64,000 nt of DNA from an uncultured Clostridia bacterium (GTDB lineage Bacteria > Bacillota > Clostridia > Oscillospirales > Acutalibacteraceae), in NCBI GenBank assembly GCA_947572385.1, contig CANPBX010000005.1, positions 1-64,000 on the forward strand. The letters are read 5' to 3'. A program made the translations under genes and the position numbers. Shown in pieces: positions 1 to 8,866 of this stretch. Every line of letters starts with the position of its first letter. The stretch's first letter is position 1. The notes beneath the pieces are model-generated. The model was not told the origin of the DNA. It worked only from the letters and a program-made list of their open reading frames with translations, and ran no database searches.

Positions 1-3000
1 CCATTTGTCTGTGTTAGACGCCCTGACAAACAGGTCGAACTCAACGCCGTTGTCAAACCAGAAAAGCATATCCCACATAACGTCTTCTGCTGATGTGCCG
101 GCAGATTCCGGGGTCACTGTAAAGCCGATATCGATGGGGATTTCAGTGGTTTCAGTATCAAGGTCTTTGGTAGTAATGTCATTGTAGACAGTGATAGGGG
201 TATTACTAATTTCACCGTTCTCAATTGCGAAAGCGTTCATTTCCAAATCGTTCAACTGGGTAATAACAACCCTCGCAGACACTGTAGTAAACGGTTCCAG
301 CTCCTGATTATTCATAGGATTCCGCGCCTGGGAATCGTCCGAGATATTCTGCAGGTGGAACTGGTACCGGGCGCCGCTCTCAAGGTTTAAAGCGGAATTC
401 TCGGGGTGCTCGGGGTCGTTCACGAAGCTGACGACCATGTTGGGGCCTTCCTGGTACACGCGCACGTTACGGTAGTCCACAACCCAGTCGGTGCTGCCCT
501 CGGGGGTGTTTGCGGTGCGCTCCGCCACAGGCTGGCCGTTGGGGCCCCAGAGGATTATCATGTCCCGCAGGGCCGTGGTAAAGTCCTTCTGGGCCTTCTC
601 GTACTCGGGAGAGCCCTCTGAAGCCGCCGCGTAGTTGTTGTAGAGCTCCATCAGCCGGACCTCGTCCAGGCGGTCGGAGGAGCTGCTGGGCTGGCGGTAG
701 CGGATGGCCTCGCTGAACATCACGTCGATAGTGGAGTAGGCGTAGGGGGTGTTGGGGCTGTCCTCGGGACAGCTCTCAAACCGCTGGGAGGCCGTCGGGG
801 GGGTCTCATCCAGGGTATGGGCAGTGTACATGCCTATGACCCGGGAGAAGTTGTTGGCCTGGTCCTGTGCCAGGTAGTAGACGTCGTAGGCGCTCTCCTT
901 CTCAAGGCCGGTAATGCTAATGTTGAACTGGGTGTTGGCCTTGGCGGTAAGCTTGCCGGACTTGGAGCTGGCAGTACCAACTCCCGCAGTTATCTGTATC
1001 TTCGCACCCTCGTCCTTCAGAAACTCCCGCCAATCGTCGGTGTTGGGGAACAGGTCCGGGTCGTGCTTCGGATAGGGGTCTCCGCTGGGGACGGCGACCC
1101 AATAGATGGTGGCGTCCTCATTGACTGTATTGCTCAGTGTCACGGAGGTGGCCTTGGTGTCGGACTGGAACATCTCGCCCATGGTGAACTCAGGGGGGGT
1201 GATGTCCTTGGTGGTGACAGTTATCTTCTGCACCTGTGAGCTCTGCTCGCCGTCGGCGTCTGTAAGCCAGTAGTACATATCGTAGCTGGTGCTCTCCTTC
1301 ACCTCGCCCAGGCCCTCGGGGGTGCCGTCCAGGTCAAGGTCGATCTCTGTGATCTTGAAGGAGTCGAGGGTGTTCTTTATCAGATGGAGCCGCCCGTAGC
1401 CGTAGGGGTTGGGGAAGGCAGCGGAGAGCAGCTCGTTGGTGCTGGGGGCGGTGCTTCCGGCAGCCAGCACTACATAGTACAGGTCGCAGCTCTTGTTAGC
1501 CATGACCGTCGCCTGCATGTTCGCTATCTCGGAGAAGTCCAGGTCGGCGTTCTCGTCGTTGCGGGTTGGGGTGGCGTCGGTGATGGAGGGGTAGTCCTTA
1601 TTGGCCATATCCGGCACAGTGCCGTCGGGAGTGACTATCCTCTGGGACTTCACCGGGCTCTTGCGTCCGTGGGCGTCCACGAGTACAGCGGAGATATAGT
1701 AGGTGCCGCCCTGGGTCAGCTCGGTCAGGGGCTGCAGGAACTCCTTCTTTGACACGTCGATATCGATGGTGCCCATACTCTTAAAGCCGGAGCCGTAAGC
1801 GGGCTGCTCAATAAGGGTGTCGGCGTCCTTATCGGTGAGGGCGCCCTTGGCGGCGTCGGTCAGGGCCCAGTAGAGGGTGCCCGCCTTATTTGTGGAGAAA
1901 TACGCGTCCGCCGTAGTGGGGGCTATATTCTTGACCTTGGGATAGCCCTCTAAAAGCCTGGGCTTCTGGGAGAGCTCCTTTGCCACCTCGGAGTCCACGT
2001 TGGGGATACCGGCAATCTCGGTGATAACGCCCGGGCGCACAGTGACGGAGTCGGGCAGTATCTCAGAGGTGCAGCCGTTGGAGCCCACGTCGAGATGGCC
2101 GATGTCGCCGGTGCCGGTTATGGTGGAGGCGGTGTCCTGCTTGATATCGTCAACTGAGGCGTTTATCTCCAGATGTACGGTGGAGTTTACAGCCTCCTCG
2201 TCAACAGTTATCTTGCTGACGCTGCCGGTGCCGGTGTCGCCCACAGTCAGGGTGGACTCAGGGGACTTCAGCGTCACGTCCTTCATATTGCCGGCAATAG
2301 TGAACTTGCCCTCCTCGGGACCCTCGAATATCACCTTCTGGAGGCCCATGCTGTTATTGCGCACGTCGTCCTGTATGTAGGCGTTGGATTTTACGATGGT
2401 CTCGGGGATATTGGTGTTGCCAAGGGCCCTGACGGACACATACTGCCCAGTTGCGGGGTCTATCAGCATTTTGCGGGCGGTGACGTTATTGAGCAGCACG
2501 CTGGCCTCGCCGCTCTCGCCCTCGCCGCCGCCGGCTATGATAATGCGGCCCAGGACCTTCACATTGTCAAGTATCACGTTGCCAAGGCCCACGCCGCCGG
2601 TGAGGTAAAGGTCGCCAGCTATGGTGGTGTTGCGCAGGGTGACGTTTGGGCTGTTTATGGTGACGTTGCCGAACACGCCGCCAAGCTCAGTGACGCCGGA
2701 GCTGTTTACCAGCGTGCCCATTGCCACTGACAGCATTCTGGCTATTTCGCCGCGGGTAGAGGAGGCCTTGGGCTTGAAGCTTCCGCTGGGATTGCCGCTT
2801 ATCACGCCCGCAAGCAGCGCGGAGCGCACGTACTTGCCGCTCCAGTTGCTGAAGGTCTTGCCGTCGGAGAAGTCGGTAACTTCGCCCGCACTCTCCTCAT
2901 ACCGCAGGCACCTGCCTATAAGGGCCAGGGCCTGCTCGCGGGTCACCGGGGCGTTGGGGGAGGCGGTAGTCCTGCTGGTGCCCGCCAGAATCCCCTCGTT

Positions 3001-3306
3001 AAAGGAGACCACGATGTCGTTATAGTACCAGGCGTTTTTATTTACGTCGGTAAAGGGGATGGGGCCGGTGCGCCTGAAGCCGAAGGCGCGGTTCAGCACC
3101 GCCGCCATCTCGGCCCGGGTTATAACGGAGTTGGGGCGGCCGCCGACCATGACGCCGTACTGCTTTAGCTGGTCCATGTACGGGTCGGCCCAGGAGGCGG
3201 CCGAGGCCCTGGGCATAATCTCCAGCGGCACGGTGCCGAATAGGAGCATGGCGCACAGGAGCAGGGCCACAGTGCGCTTGATGAATTTCTTTGTGTTCGT
3301 AATCAT
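1..3306 (-). CDS. Secreted S-layer-homology (SLH) domain protein, C-terminus cut by window edge
   Basis: The reading frame is open from the ATG at 3306 to base 1, so at least 1102 residues are present and the C-terminus lies outside. A signal peptide is visible: KKFIKR at 6-11, a hydrophobic core about 13-30 and a likely cut after ASA near 36. Three SLH-like units follow (about 38-80, 81-140, 143-200) with FTDV, WYY, TREQA and TRGEIA signatures; SLH units usually bind secondary cell-wall polymer. Residues about 200-400 show regular N/G/V repeats like a right-handed beta-helix, followed by several beta-sandwich-like stretches introduced by phrases such as TTKDITPPEF. A clear ribosome site (GAAAGGGA) precedes the start. 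Bases 1-330 are more AT-rich than the rest. Role: probably a cell-surface structural or adhesive protein; the exact function is unknown. Confidence 0.85.
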   Translation of the reverse strand, partial: MITNTKKFIKRTVALLLCAMLLFGTVPLEIMPRASAASWADPYMDQLKQYGVMVGGRPNSVITRAEMAAVLNRAFGFRRTGPIPFTDVNKNAWYYNDIVVSFNEGILAGTSRTTASPNAPVTREQALALIGRCLRYEESAGEVTDFSDGKTFSNWSGKYVRSALLAGVISGNPSGSFKPKASSTRGEIARMLSVAMGTLVNSSGVTELGGVFGNVTINSPNVTLRNTTIAGDLYLTGGVGLGNVILDNVKVLGRIIIAGGGEGESGEASVLLNNVTARKMLIDPATGQYVSVRALGNTNIPETIVKSNAYIQDDVRNNSMGLQKVIFEGPEEGKFTIAGNMKDVTLKSPESTLTVGDTGTGSVSKITVDEEAVNSTVHLEINASVDDIKQDTASTITGTGDIGHLDVGSNGCTSEILPDSVTVRPGVITEIAGIPNVDSEVAKELSQKPRLLEGYPKVKNIAPTTADAYFSTNKAGTLYWALTDAAKGALTDKDADTLIEQPAYGSGFKSMGTIDIDVSKKEFLQPLTELTQGGTYYISAVLVDAHGRKSPVKSQRIVTPDGTVPDMANKDYPSITDATPTRNDENADLDFSEIANMQATVMANKSCDLYYVVLAAGSTAPSTNELLSAAFPNPYGYGRLHLIKNTLDSFKITEIDLDLDGTPEGLGEVKESTSYDMYYWLTDADGEQSSQVQKITVTTKDITPPEFTMGEMFQSDTKATSVTLSNTVNEDATIYWVAVPSGDPYPKHDPDLFPNTDDWREFLKDEGAKIQITAGVGTASSKSGKLTAKANTQFNISITGLEKESAYDVYYLAQDQANNFSRVIGMYTAHTLDETPPTASQRFESCPEDSPNTPYAYSTIDVMFSEAIRYRQPSSSSDRLDEVRLMELYNNYAAASEGSPEYEKAQKDFTTALRDMIILWGPNGQPVAERTANTPEGSTDWVVDYRNVRVYQEGPNMVVSFVNDPEHPENSALNLESGARYQFHLQNISDDSQARNPMNNQELEPFTTVSARVVITQLNDLEMNAFAIENGEISNTPITVYNDITTKDLDTETTEIPIDIGFTVTPESAGTSAEDVMWDMLFWFDNGVEFDLFVRASNTDKW

Positions 3307-3404
3307 TTGTTTCCCTTTCTCTAAGTCATCAAGGATTTGTAAATTAGCTCGGACATTTTTCAAGGGTATTGGCCCCACTCCCTTCCAAAAGATGCTTTAA
3401 ATAG

Positions 3405-3433
3405 ATTTTATTCCATTTCCTGTGATATTGCAA
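3405..3433 (-). promoter_or_regulatory. Sigma-A promoter for the SLH protein gene
   Basis: On the minus strand TTGCAA (3428-3433) and TAAAAT (3405-3410) are separated by exactly 17 bases. The site lies about 100 bases upstream of the SLH start and downstream of the PilZ gene end, so the SLH gene can be transcribed independently. Confidence 0.6.
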
Positions 3434-3477
3434 GAAATTTAATGTATTTACCAAAATTTGCCTGCCAAGGGCCATTG

Positions 3478-4107
3478 TTAGCGCCTGGTGCGCTGTATTG
3501 ACTTCAGCTGCACGTTGAACACAGCTTCCCTCAGCATACTCTCCTGCTCGTTCAGGACCTCGGTGAACTTGGCGGCATAGAACAGCGAGCCGTCCTCCAT
3601 CTCGCTGATACGCAGCAGCTCGCAGCCCAGGAGCAGGGGGCCTCCTCTTGTAATGGGCACTACCACCTCAACGATGTCGCCCACCTTAAACACGCCGCTG
3701 GTATAGAAGCTTATGCCGCCGCAACTGAGGTCGTTGCTCTTAGCTTTATAGCGCCCGGGGCTGCCGTCGGTGGGGTAGATGAAGGTGTCAAAGTCCACGG
3801 GCATCCTGAGGTTGGCCCGGACCGTATTGCCCACAAGCTCCCTTAGGGGCTCCAAAACCAAGTGTGTGCCCTGGTAGTGTATCACGTGCCCAAGCTTTGG
3901 GGAAATCGCCTCGTCGGCGGGGACTATCTGGATATGGTCGGTATGGACCACCGCCAGAGGGTCCCCCTCGATAATGTTTATCTGCATGTTGAGGCCGTCC
4001 ATCGGACCCTCCAGGGCCCCGCGGGCCAGCACCCTTGATGTGTTGCTGTCCAGCAGCACGCATAGGGGGGCGTTTTTCGCCGCCTTATCCTTCTTCTTAA
4101 AAAACAT
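3478..4107 (-). CDS. PilZ-domain protein (YcgR-like c-di-GMP receptor)
   Basis: About 209 residues. The C-terminal half carries the two PilZ binding motifs: R97xxxR101 (RANLR) and DLSCGG at 126-131 (D/NxSxxG). The N-terminal half resembles the YcgR-N/flagellar brake barrel that precedes PilZ in motility regulators. In that family c-di-GMP binding slows or stops the flagellar motor; here this is inferred. An ideal AGGAGG (4118-4123) lies 10 bases before the ATG at 4107 and 4 bases before an in-frame TTG at 4113; I chose the ATG. It is the last gene of a unit with the FliK-like and FlhB-tail-like genes, which supports a flagellar role. Confidence 0.85.
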   Translation of the reverse strand: MFFKKKDKAAKNAPLCVLLDSNTSRVLARGALEGPMDGLNMQINIIEGDPLAVVHTDHIQIVPADEAISPKLGHVIHYQGTHLVLEPLRELVGNTVRANLRMPVDFDTFIYPTDGSPGRYKAKSNDLSCGGISFYTSGVFKVGDIVEVVVPITRGGPLLLGCELLRISEMEDGSLFYAAKFTEVLNEQESMLREAVFNVQLKSIQRTRR

Positions 4108-4121
4108 AATCAAATATCCTC

Positions 4122-4523
4122 CTAATTCTCCTCGGGTTCATCGGGTACGTCCCCGGCATTGCCCTGGCTTTGGCTATGGGCCTGATTCTGGCCTGCCCCC
4201 GGTAGCAGGCTGCGAAGTTGCCTGAGGCCCTGGGACTGGCGGTTGAAGTCGAAATTGAGAAAGTACACGTATATCTCCACGACGGCCCTGTAGAGCTCCG
4301 CCGGTATCTCCTGGCCCAAATTAAGCTGGGAGAGTATGGTGGCAAGGGAGTTGTCCTCGTAGATTGGCACGCCGTTTTCCTGGGCCACGTCCAGGATCTT
4401 TTCAGCCAGATGGCCCATGCCGGCGGCAACTATCACAGGAGCCGAATCGCTGACGCCATACTGCAGGGCCACAGCCCGCTGGCGCACAGGCCGGCCCTCT
4501 ACTTCAGACCTTGACATCGACAC
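4122..4523 (-). CDS. FlhB C-terminal-domain-like protein (YlqH/FhlB type)
   Basis: A 133-residue soluble protein matching the cytoplasmic C-terminal domain of FlhB, for example GVPIYED and LGQEIPAELYRAVVEIYVYF, compared with VPVIENV and QEIPPDLYAAVAEVLVYVYK of the true FlhB at 46818. It has no membrane region and lacks the NPTH autocleavage motif; the corresponding stretch reads SDSAPVIVAAG. The likely start is the GTG at 4523, with GAGG 9 bases upstream, and it overlaps the end of the FliK-like gene by 20 bases, suggesting translational coupling. Such stand-alone FlhB-tail proteins (B. subtilis YlqH) have a poorly defined role, possibly in export substrate switching. A Gln/Ser-rich tail follows residue 95. 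Confidence 0.8.
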   Translation of the reverse strand: MSMSRSEVEGRPVRQRAVALQYGVSDSAPVIVAAGMGHLAEKILDVAQENGVPIYEDNSLATILSQLNLGQEIPAELYRAVVEIYVYFLNFDFNRQSQGLRQLRSLLPGAGQNQAHSQSQGNAGDVPDEPEEN

Positions 4524-5931
4524 CGTTCTTCACCTCTTGGAATAGATTTGGGAAAGCGTCTGAAATATTCATCGGGTGCTTCATAGCTGAGACCCGCACG
4601 TCGCCTGGGGTCAGGCCGTTGCGGGTAAGTATATCCGTCAGGTCACGGCTCACGTCCCCTGAGAAGGCCGCTACCTCCTGGGGGCAGGAGACCTGCAGGG
4701 AGGTCTTCCCGGAGGCGCTGCTGTCGATCATCAGGTCAAAGGGACCGATGCCCTCAATGTCCATCTTTATCAGCAGCCTTGGGGCCGGGGCCTCCCTGCC
4801 CGCGCTGTGCTCAGCGTCCGGGTCCACCCACATCTCCGAGAACACCGCTTTGTCCTCCCACTGGAAGGGCAGCATTAAATGCTGCAGCGGCATATAGACG
4901 CTTTCATTTATTAGTATAGAGCTCATAAGGCTCCTGAATATGTCCTGAGCCGCCGTGCCGCCCTCGCCCTGTAGGGAGCGCTGGGCAAGCTCTATAAAGC
5001 GCTGGGTGAAATTATCTGACCTTGAGGCCTTGGAAAACTCAGTGTCATTTAAGAGCCTTAAAATATCGGCATCCGACAGGCCGTTAAGGTCGGCCTTGAA
5101 AATATTGTAGTTCCCGAGGTGCCTGAAAGCCTGGATAAGGTCGTTCTCAGCGCCATTCTCATAGCGTACAATATCAAGGGTAAGCATGGAGAGCAGTCCC
5201 CTTGCCATGCCGTGGTCGTGGGTGCGGCGCACATAGTCGGATATGAGGGGGAATACCTGGCCCCTCAGAAGCTCCAGGTTTCCCTGCCGGTCGCGGGCGG
5301 CAATGCCGTTCTCCATTTTTGCAGCCATATCCGTCAGCTGGTTTGCCCAGTGGGAAGGCAGGGACTTTGTCATATCATATAATGTGCGCAGCATCCGGCT
5401 CTCAAGGTGCTCTGTGGAGGACCAGTCGCTGTACTGGCGCAGGAACTGCAAGATCTCAGTGCGGAACATCTCGGACTGGGAGCTGTTGAAGGCGTTCCGC
5501 AGAGCCCCGAACAGGGCCCCGCCAAAGCGCTGCCCGCTCATCAGCTGGTTCTGCAGGAACTTTGCCAGCTGGGCCTCATCCATCTGGAGCATATCAAGGA
5601 AGGCCTTCAGCTCCTCCGCAAGCCCCGCCGTTATCCCAGACGAGACCTGGAGCCCCTGCCCCTGGAGCAGGCGAAGCATGGCCGACGCCGAATCCGGCGA
5701 GTTGGCCATGCGCTGTAAAAACGTGAGGAAGTTGGACTCGTACCGGACCCTATGGGAGACGGAGGCATCCCCGGCCTGCTGCTGGTCGGAGCGCTGGTCC
5801 CCGCGGGTGACACGGGAGGGGTCCACCACATTGCGGATGTTGGTATTAGGGTCCTGGGGGTTTATGGGCTGCCGTCCCGAGACGTTGTCATACCCCGGGA
5901 CGGGGTTTGTAGGGCGCAGTATCTCAGGCAT
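4504..5931 (-). CDS. FliK-like hook-length-control family protein (YlqG-like)
   Basis: A 475-residue hydrophilic protein with a disordered N-terminus (1-60), a helical middle and a C-terminal domain (about 385-475) resembling the Flg_hook domain of FliK: a LLIKMDIEGIGPFDLMID strand pair and a late GDVRVSAM segment. It is coupled to the FlhB-tail-like gene, mirroring the FliK-FlhB pairing of the main export apparatus and the ylqG-ylqH pair of Bacillus. The ATG at 5931 has AGGAG 8 bases upstream. Function is inferred: a secondary export-switch or scaffold protein rather than the true hook ruler, since a more typical fliK lies at 35734. Divergent from cheA. Confidence 0.65.
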   Translation of the reverse strand: MPEILRPTNPVPGYDNVSGRQPINPQDPNTNIRNVVDPSRVTRGDQRSDQQQAGDASVSHRVRYESNFLTFLQRMANSPDSASAMLRLLQGQGLQVSSGITAGLAEELKAFLDMLQMDEAQLAKFLQNQLMSGQRFGGALFGALRNAFNSSQSEMFRTEILQFLRQYSDWSSTEHLESRMLRTLYDMTKSLPSHWANQLTDMAAKMENGIAARDRQGNLELLRGQVFPLISDYVRRTHDHGMARGLLSMLTLDIVRYENGAENDLIQAFRHLGNYNIFKADLNGLSDADILRLLNDTEFSKASRSDNFTQRFIELAQRSLQGEGGTAAQDIFRSLMSSILINESVYMPLQHLMLPFQWEDKAVFSEMWVDPDAEHSAGREAPAPRLLIKMDIEGIGPFDLMIDSSASGKTSLQVSCPQEVAAFSGDVSRDLTDILTRNGLTPGDVRVSAMKHPMNISDAFPNLFQEVKNGVDVKV

Positions 5932-5996
5932 AGTTATTGCTCCTGTATCTCAAATAGTAAAGTCAAAACAGAGTGATGATCCGTCTATGCCACTCT

Positions 5997-6025
5997 ATTT
6001 TATAATAAAATCTGCCAAAAGGCAA
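5997..6025 (-). promoter_or_regulatory. Sigma-A promoter for the FliK-like/FlhB-like/PilZ unit
   Basis: On the minus strand TTGCCT (6020-6025) and TAAAAT (5997-6002) are spaced by 17 bases, about 65 bases before the ATG at 5931. Confidence 0.55.
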
Positions 6026-6045
6026 GAATAAACCGTCATGTCCCT

Positions 6046-6072
6046 TATTTTTTTGCGAAAGAAAGCCGATTA
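6046..6072 (+). promoter_or_regulatory. Candidate sigma-28 (FliA) promoter upstream of cheA
   Basis: TATTTTTT (6046-6053), an 11-base spacer, then GCCGATTA (6065-6072). The -10 matches 7 of 8 bases of GCCGATAA and the -35 matches 5 of 8 of TAAAGTTT. It sits just upstream of a sigma-A promoter. FliA and FlgM are both encoded in this window. Confidence 0.4.
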
Positions 6073-6098
6073 CTAACTTGAGGGTTTGCGTTTTGGTG

Positions 6099-6127
6099 TT
6101 GCGAAAATGAAATCCCTGTGTTATAAT
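6099..6127 (+). promoter_or_regulatory. Sigma-A promoter of cheA
   Basis: TTGCGA (6099-6104), 17 bases, TATAAT (6122-6127). Transcription would begin near 6134, giving a leader of about 50 bases before cheA. Confidence 0.75.
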
Positions 6128-6183
6128 AAGCAGGCTGGGGCAGATAGGCGCCCGGCAATCTATGCAGAAAAGGTGGAAACAGT

Positions 6184-8271
6184 ATGGCCAACGATATGAT
6201 GGAAGCCTATCTCTACGAGATGAACACGCTTTTGGAATCCCTTGACGAGATGGTGCTGGGCGCGGAGGACAGGAAGACCTTCTCCCAGGAGGACGTGAAC
6301 GAGATATTCCGTATTATGCACACGATCAAGGGCTCCTCCGCAATGATGGAGTTCGACAATCTTATGACGGTCGCCCACCGTATTGAGGATATGTTCTTTA
6401 TAATCCGCGACAAGGGCATGGAAGCCGTGGCTGAAGAGCTTCGGCCCGAGCTATTCGACCTTATCTTCCAGGCCATAGATTTCTTCAAGGCCGAGGTCGA
6501 GAAGCTTGAGAACGGCGAAACTCTCACAGATGATATCGACAGTATACTGGCGAATATTAAGAGCTTTTCAAATAAAATTCAGGGCAGGGCCGAGGAGGAG
6601 GAGCCCGCCGCGGAGGCTAAGGCCGAGCCGGAGGCCCCGGCCGCGGGAGAGGCAGGCGGCCACGCCAGCAGCAAGTTCCCCTTCGGCATACGGGTCTTCT
6701 TTGACGAGGGCGCGGGCATGGAGAACCTTAGGGCCTTTATGCTGGCAAGCGCCGTGAGGGATTCTGTGGAGAGCGAGAGCGATTTTGACTATTATCCCGC
6801 CGACGTGGACACAAATTCCGAGACCTCTGCAATAGTTGTGGACGAGGGCTTCTCCATCCGTTTCCTAACGGACGAACTCAGGCAGAAGGCCCTGGCGGTC
6901 GTGAAGGACGCGGGGTCTGTGGGCAACTATAACCTCTTTGAGTATGAGGCCCCCGAGGCCCAGGAGACCCAGGCCGCTCCCCAGCAGGCGGAGCCCCCCA
7001 AGGCTCAGGCGGCAGCTCCCCAGAGCACCCCTGCGGCCCCGGCTCCCGCGGCCCAGCAGGGCGGCAATAATAACGCCAATAAGAACCAGAAGGAGAGCCT
7101 TATAAGCGTAAACCTCTCCAAGCTGGACGAGCTGAACGCGGTTGTGGGCGAGATAGTCATAACCGAGTCCATGGTGACGGCCTCCCCGGACCTGGAGGGC
7201 TTAAAGTTAGATAACTTCACCAGCGCCGCCAGGCAGCTCCGCTCCCTTACAGACCAGCTCCAGGACGTGTCCATGTCCCTCAGGATGGTCTCGGTATCCG
7301 CTACATTCCAGAAAATGCGCAGGATAGTCAGGGATATGAGCAAGAAGCTGGGCAAGGAGGTAAACCTCGTTCTTGAGGGCGAGGAGACCGAGATAGACAA
7401 GACGATAGTTGACAGTATCAGCGACCCGCTCATGCACATCGTCAGGAACTCCATGGACCACGGCATTGAGGAGGACGTGCAGGACAGGATAGATGCCGGA
7501 AAGGACCCGGTGGGCAGGATAGTCCTCGCCGCCCGGCATACCGGCAGCGAGGTCATCATAGAGGTGACAGACGACGGCCAGGGCGCCGACGATGAAGCCA
7601 TCCTCAATAAGGCCATGCGCCAGGGCATTGCTGCCCCGGGCGTTGACTACTCCCATAAAGATATACTTAACTTTCTGCTCATGCCCGGCTTCTCCACCAA
7701 CGTGGAGGTCACGGAGTATTCAGGCCGCGGCGTGGGCATGGACGTAGTGAAGTCAAACGTGGAGAGCGTTGGCGGCACTGTGACCATATCCAGCGAAAAG
7801 GGCCACGGGATGACTACCACCCTGAAGATACCGCTGACGATGGCTATCATGGACGGAATGGAGGTCTCTGTGGGCGACTCGGTGTTCACGGTGCCCATCA
7901 ACAACATCCGCTCCATCGTAAAGATGGATAGCGGCGATGTGATACACGACGCCACCAAGGGCGAGATGCTCCGGGTCATGGACAATTTCTACTCGGTGGT
8001 GCGCGCCAAGGAGTTCTACCAGATGGAGAAGGGCTACGACGAGATAGGCGACGGCATCATCCTGTGGGTGGAGTCGGGCGACAACTCCTTCTGCCTGTTC
8101 GTGGATAAGCTCATAGGGGAGCAGCAGGTGGTGGTAAAGCCCCTGCCGGACTATGTGAACAACTACGGCATCCGCAACTATGGCGTTACCGGATGCACCA
8201 TCCTCGGAAACGGCGATATAAGCATTATACTGGACGTAGCCAGCATCTACGCCGCCTCCCAGGCAGGTTGA
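6184..8271 (+). CDS. cheA: Chemotaxis sensor histidine kinase CheA
   Basis: A 695-residue CheA with all five domains. P1 HPt: phospho-acceptor His46 in the MHTIKGSS motif. A P2 region (about 160-255) for CheY/CheB docking lies between Glu/Ala- and Pro/Gln/Ala-rich linkers. P3 dimerisation starts near 305 (LISVNLSKLDELN). P4 kinase: N box HIVRNSMDHG, G1 DDGQGADDE, G2 GRGVGMDVV. P5 is a CheW-like domain at the end (about 560-690). It autophosphorylates under receptor control and passes phosphate to CheY, CheB and CheV. First gene of cheA-cheW-cheR-cheB, outside the main fla operon. Length is normal for the family. Confidence 0.97.
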   Translation: MANDMMEAYLYEMNTLLESLDEMVLGAEDRKTFSQEDVNEIFRIMHTIKGSSAMMEFDNLMTVAHRIEDMFFIIRDKGMEAVAEELRPELFDLIFQAIDFFKAEVEKLENGETLTDDIDSILANIKSFSNKIQGRAEEEEPAAEAKAEPEAPAAGEAGGHASSKFPFGIRVFFDEGAGMENLRAFMLASAVRDSVESESDFDYYPADVDTNSETSAIVVDEGFSIRFLTDELRQKALAVVKDAGSVGNYNLFEYEAPEAQETQAAPQQAEPPKAQAAAPQSTPAAPAPAAQQGGNNNANKNQKESLISVNLSKLDELNAVVGEIVITESMVTASPDLEGLKLDNFTSAARQLRSLTDQLQDVSMSLRMVSVSATFQKMRRIVRDMSKKLGKEVNLVLEGEETEIDKTIVDSISDPLMHIVRNSMDHGIEEDVQDRIDAGKDPVGRIVLAARHTGSEVIIEVTDDGQGADDEAILNKAMRQGIAAPGVDYSHKDILNFLLMPGFSTNVEVTEYSGRGVGMDVVKSNVESVGGTVTISSEKGHGMTTTLKIPLTMAIMDGMEVSVGDSVFTVPINNIRSIVKMDSGDVIHDATKGEMLRVMDNFYSVVRAKEFYQMEKGYDEIGDGIILWVESGDNSFCLFVDKLIGEQQVVVKPLPDYVNNYGIRNYGVTGCTILGNGDISIILDVASIYAASQAG

Positions 8272-8280
8272 GCCTAGGTA

Positions 8281-8309
8281 TTGCAAACAGGCGCAACTTC
8301 TGATATAAT
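8281..8309 (+). promoter_or_regulatory. Sigma-A promoter of cheW
   Basis: TTGCAA (8281-8286), 17 bases, TATAAT (8304-8309) in the cheA-cheW spacer, so cheW-cheR-cheB can be transcribed apart from cheA. Confidence 0.65.
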
Positions 8310-8368
8310 CTTAGAGTATATGTAAATCGGCTCGGGAAATAAAAGCAAGAGGAAAGGATTTTCGCTGT

Positions 8369-8866
8369 ATGGATACAATGACTGAAATGACGGCTGATAC
8401 AGCAGCGCTGGCCCCTGACGAAGAGATGATGGAGGTAGAGGTCAATAAGTACCTTATCTTCCTCTCCGGCGGTATCTACTACGGCGTGGACACCAAGTAT
8501 GTAAAGGAGATGCTCACCCAGTGGGAGACCTCCGTTACCTGGCTGCCCATGCTGCCCCCGGACATCCGGGGCGTGATCAACCTGCGCGGCGGCGTGGTGC
8601 CCATAATCGACTTCAGGCTGATGATGGGCTGTATGCCCGAAGACAAATTCTGCACGGTTATCCTGGATATGGAGGGAACCCAGATAGGCATCCTGGTCGA
8701 CGAGGTGGACCAGACTGTGGACATCGAGAAGAACCGGATACTGCCCGTGCCCCGCCAGAGCGAGATGTCGGCCCAGAAGATGGTGACCGGCATGTACAGC
8801 CTGCCCGGAGGCAAGAAGACCCTGATGGTGCTTGACTGCACTCAGCTGCTGTATGGACACCAGTAA
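8369..8866 (+). CDS. cheW: Chemotaxis coupling protein CheW
   Basis: A 165-residue single CheW domain (about 25-165) with the family signature of strand repeats: YLIFLSGGIYYGVD, PPDIRGVINLRGGVVPIIDF and GILVDEVDQTVDI. It links chemoreceptors to CheA at the inner membrane face. The first 24 residues are an acidic leader not typical of short CheW proteins. The start ATG follows a GAGGAAAGGA ribosome site. The 3' end overlaps the cheR start. Confidence 0.95.
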   Translation: MDTMTEMTADTAALAPDEEMMEVEVNKYLIFLSGGIYYGVDTKYVKEMLTQWETSVTWLPMLPPDIRGVINLRGGVVPIIDFRLMMGCMPEDKFCTVILDMEGTQIGILVDEVDQTVDIEKNRILPVPRQSEMSAQKMVTGMYSLPGGKKTLMVLDCTQLLYGHQ

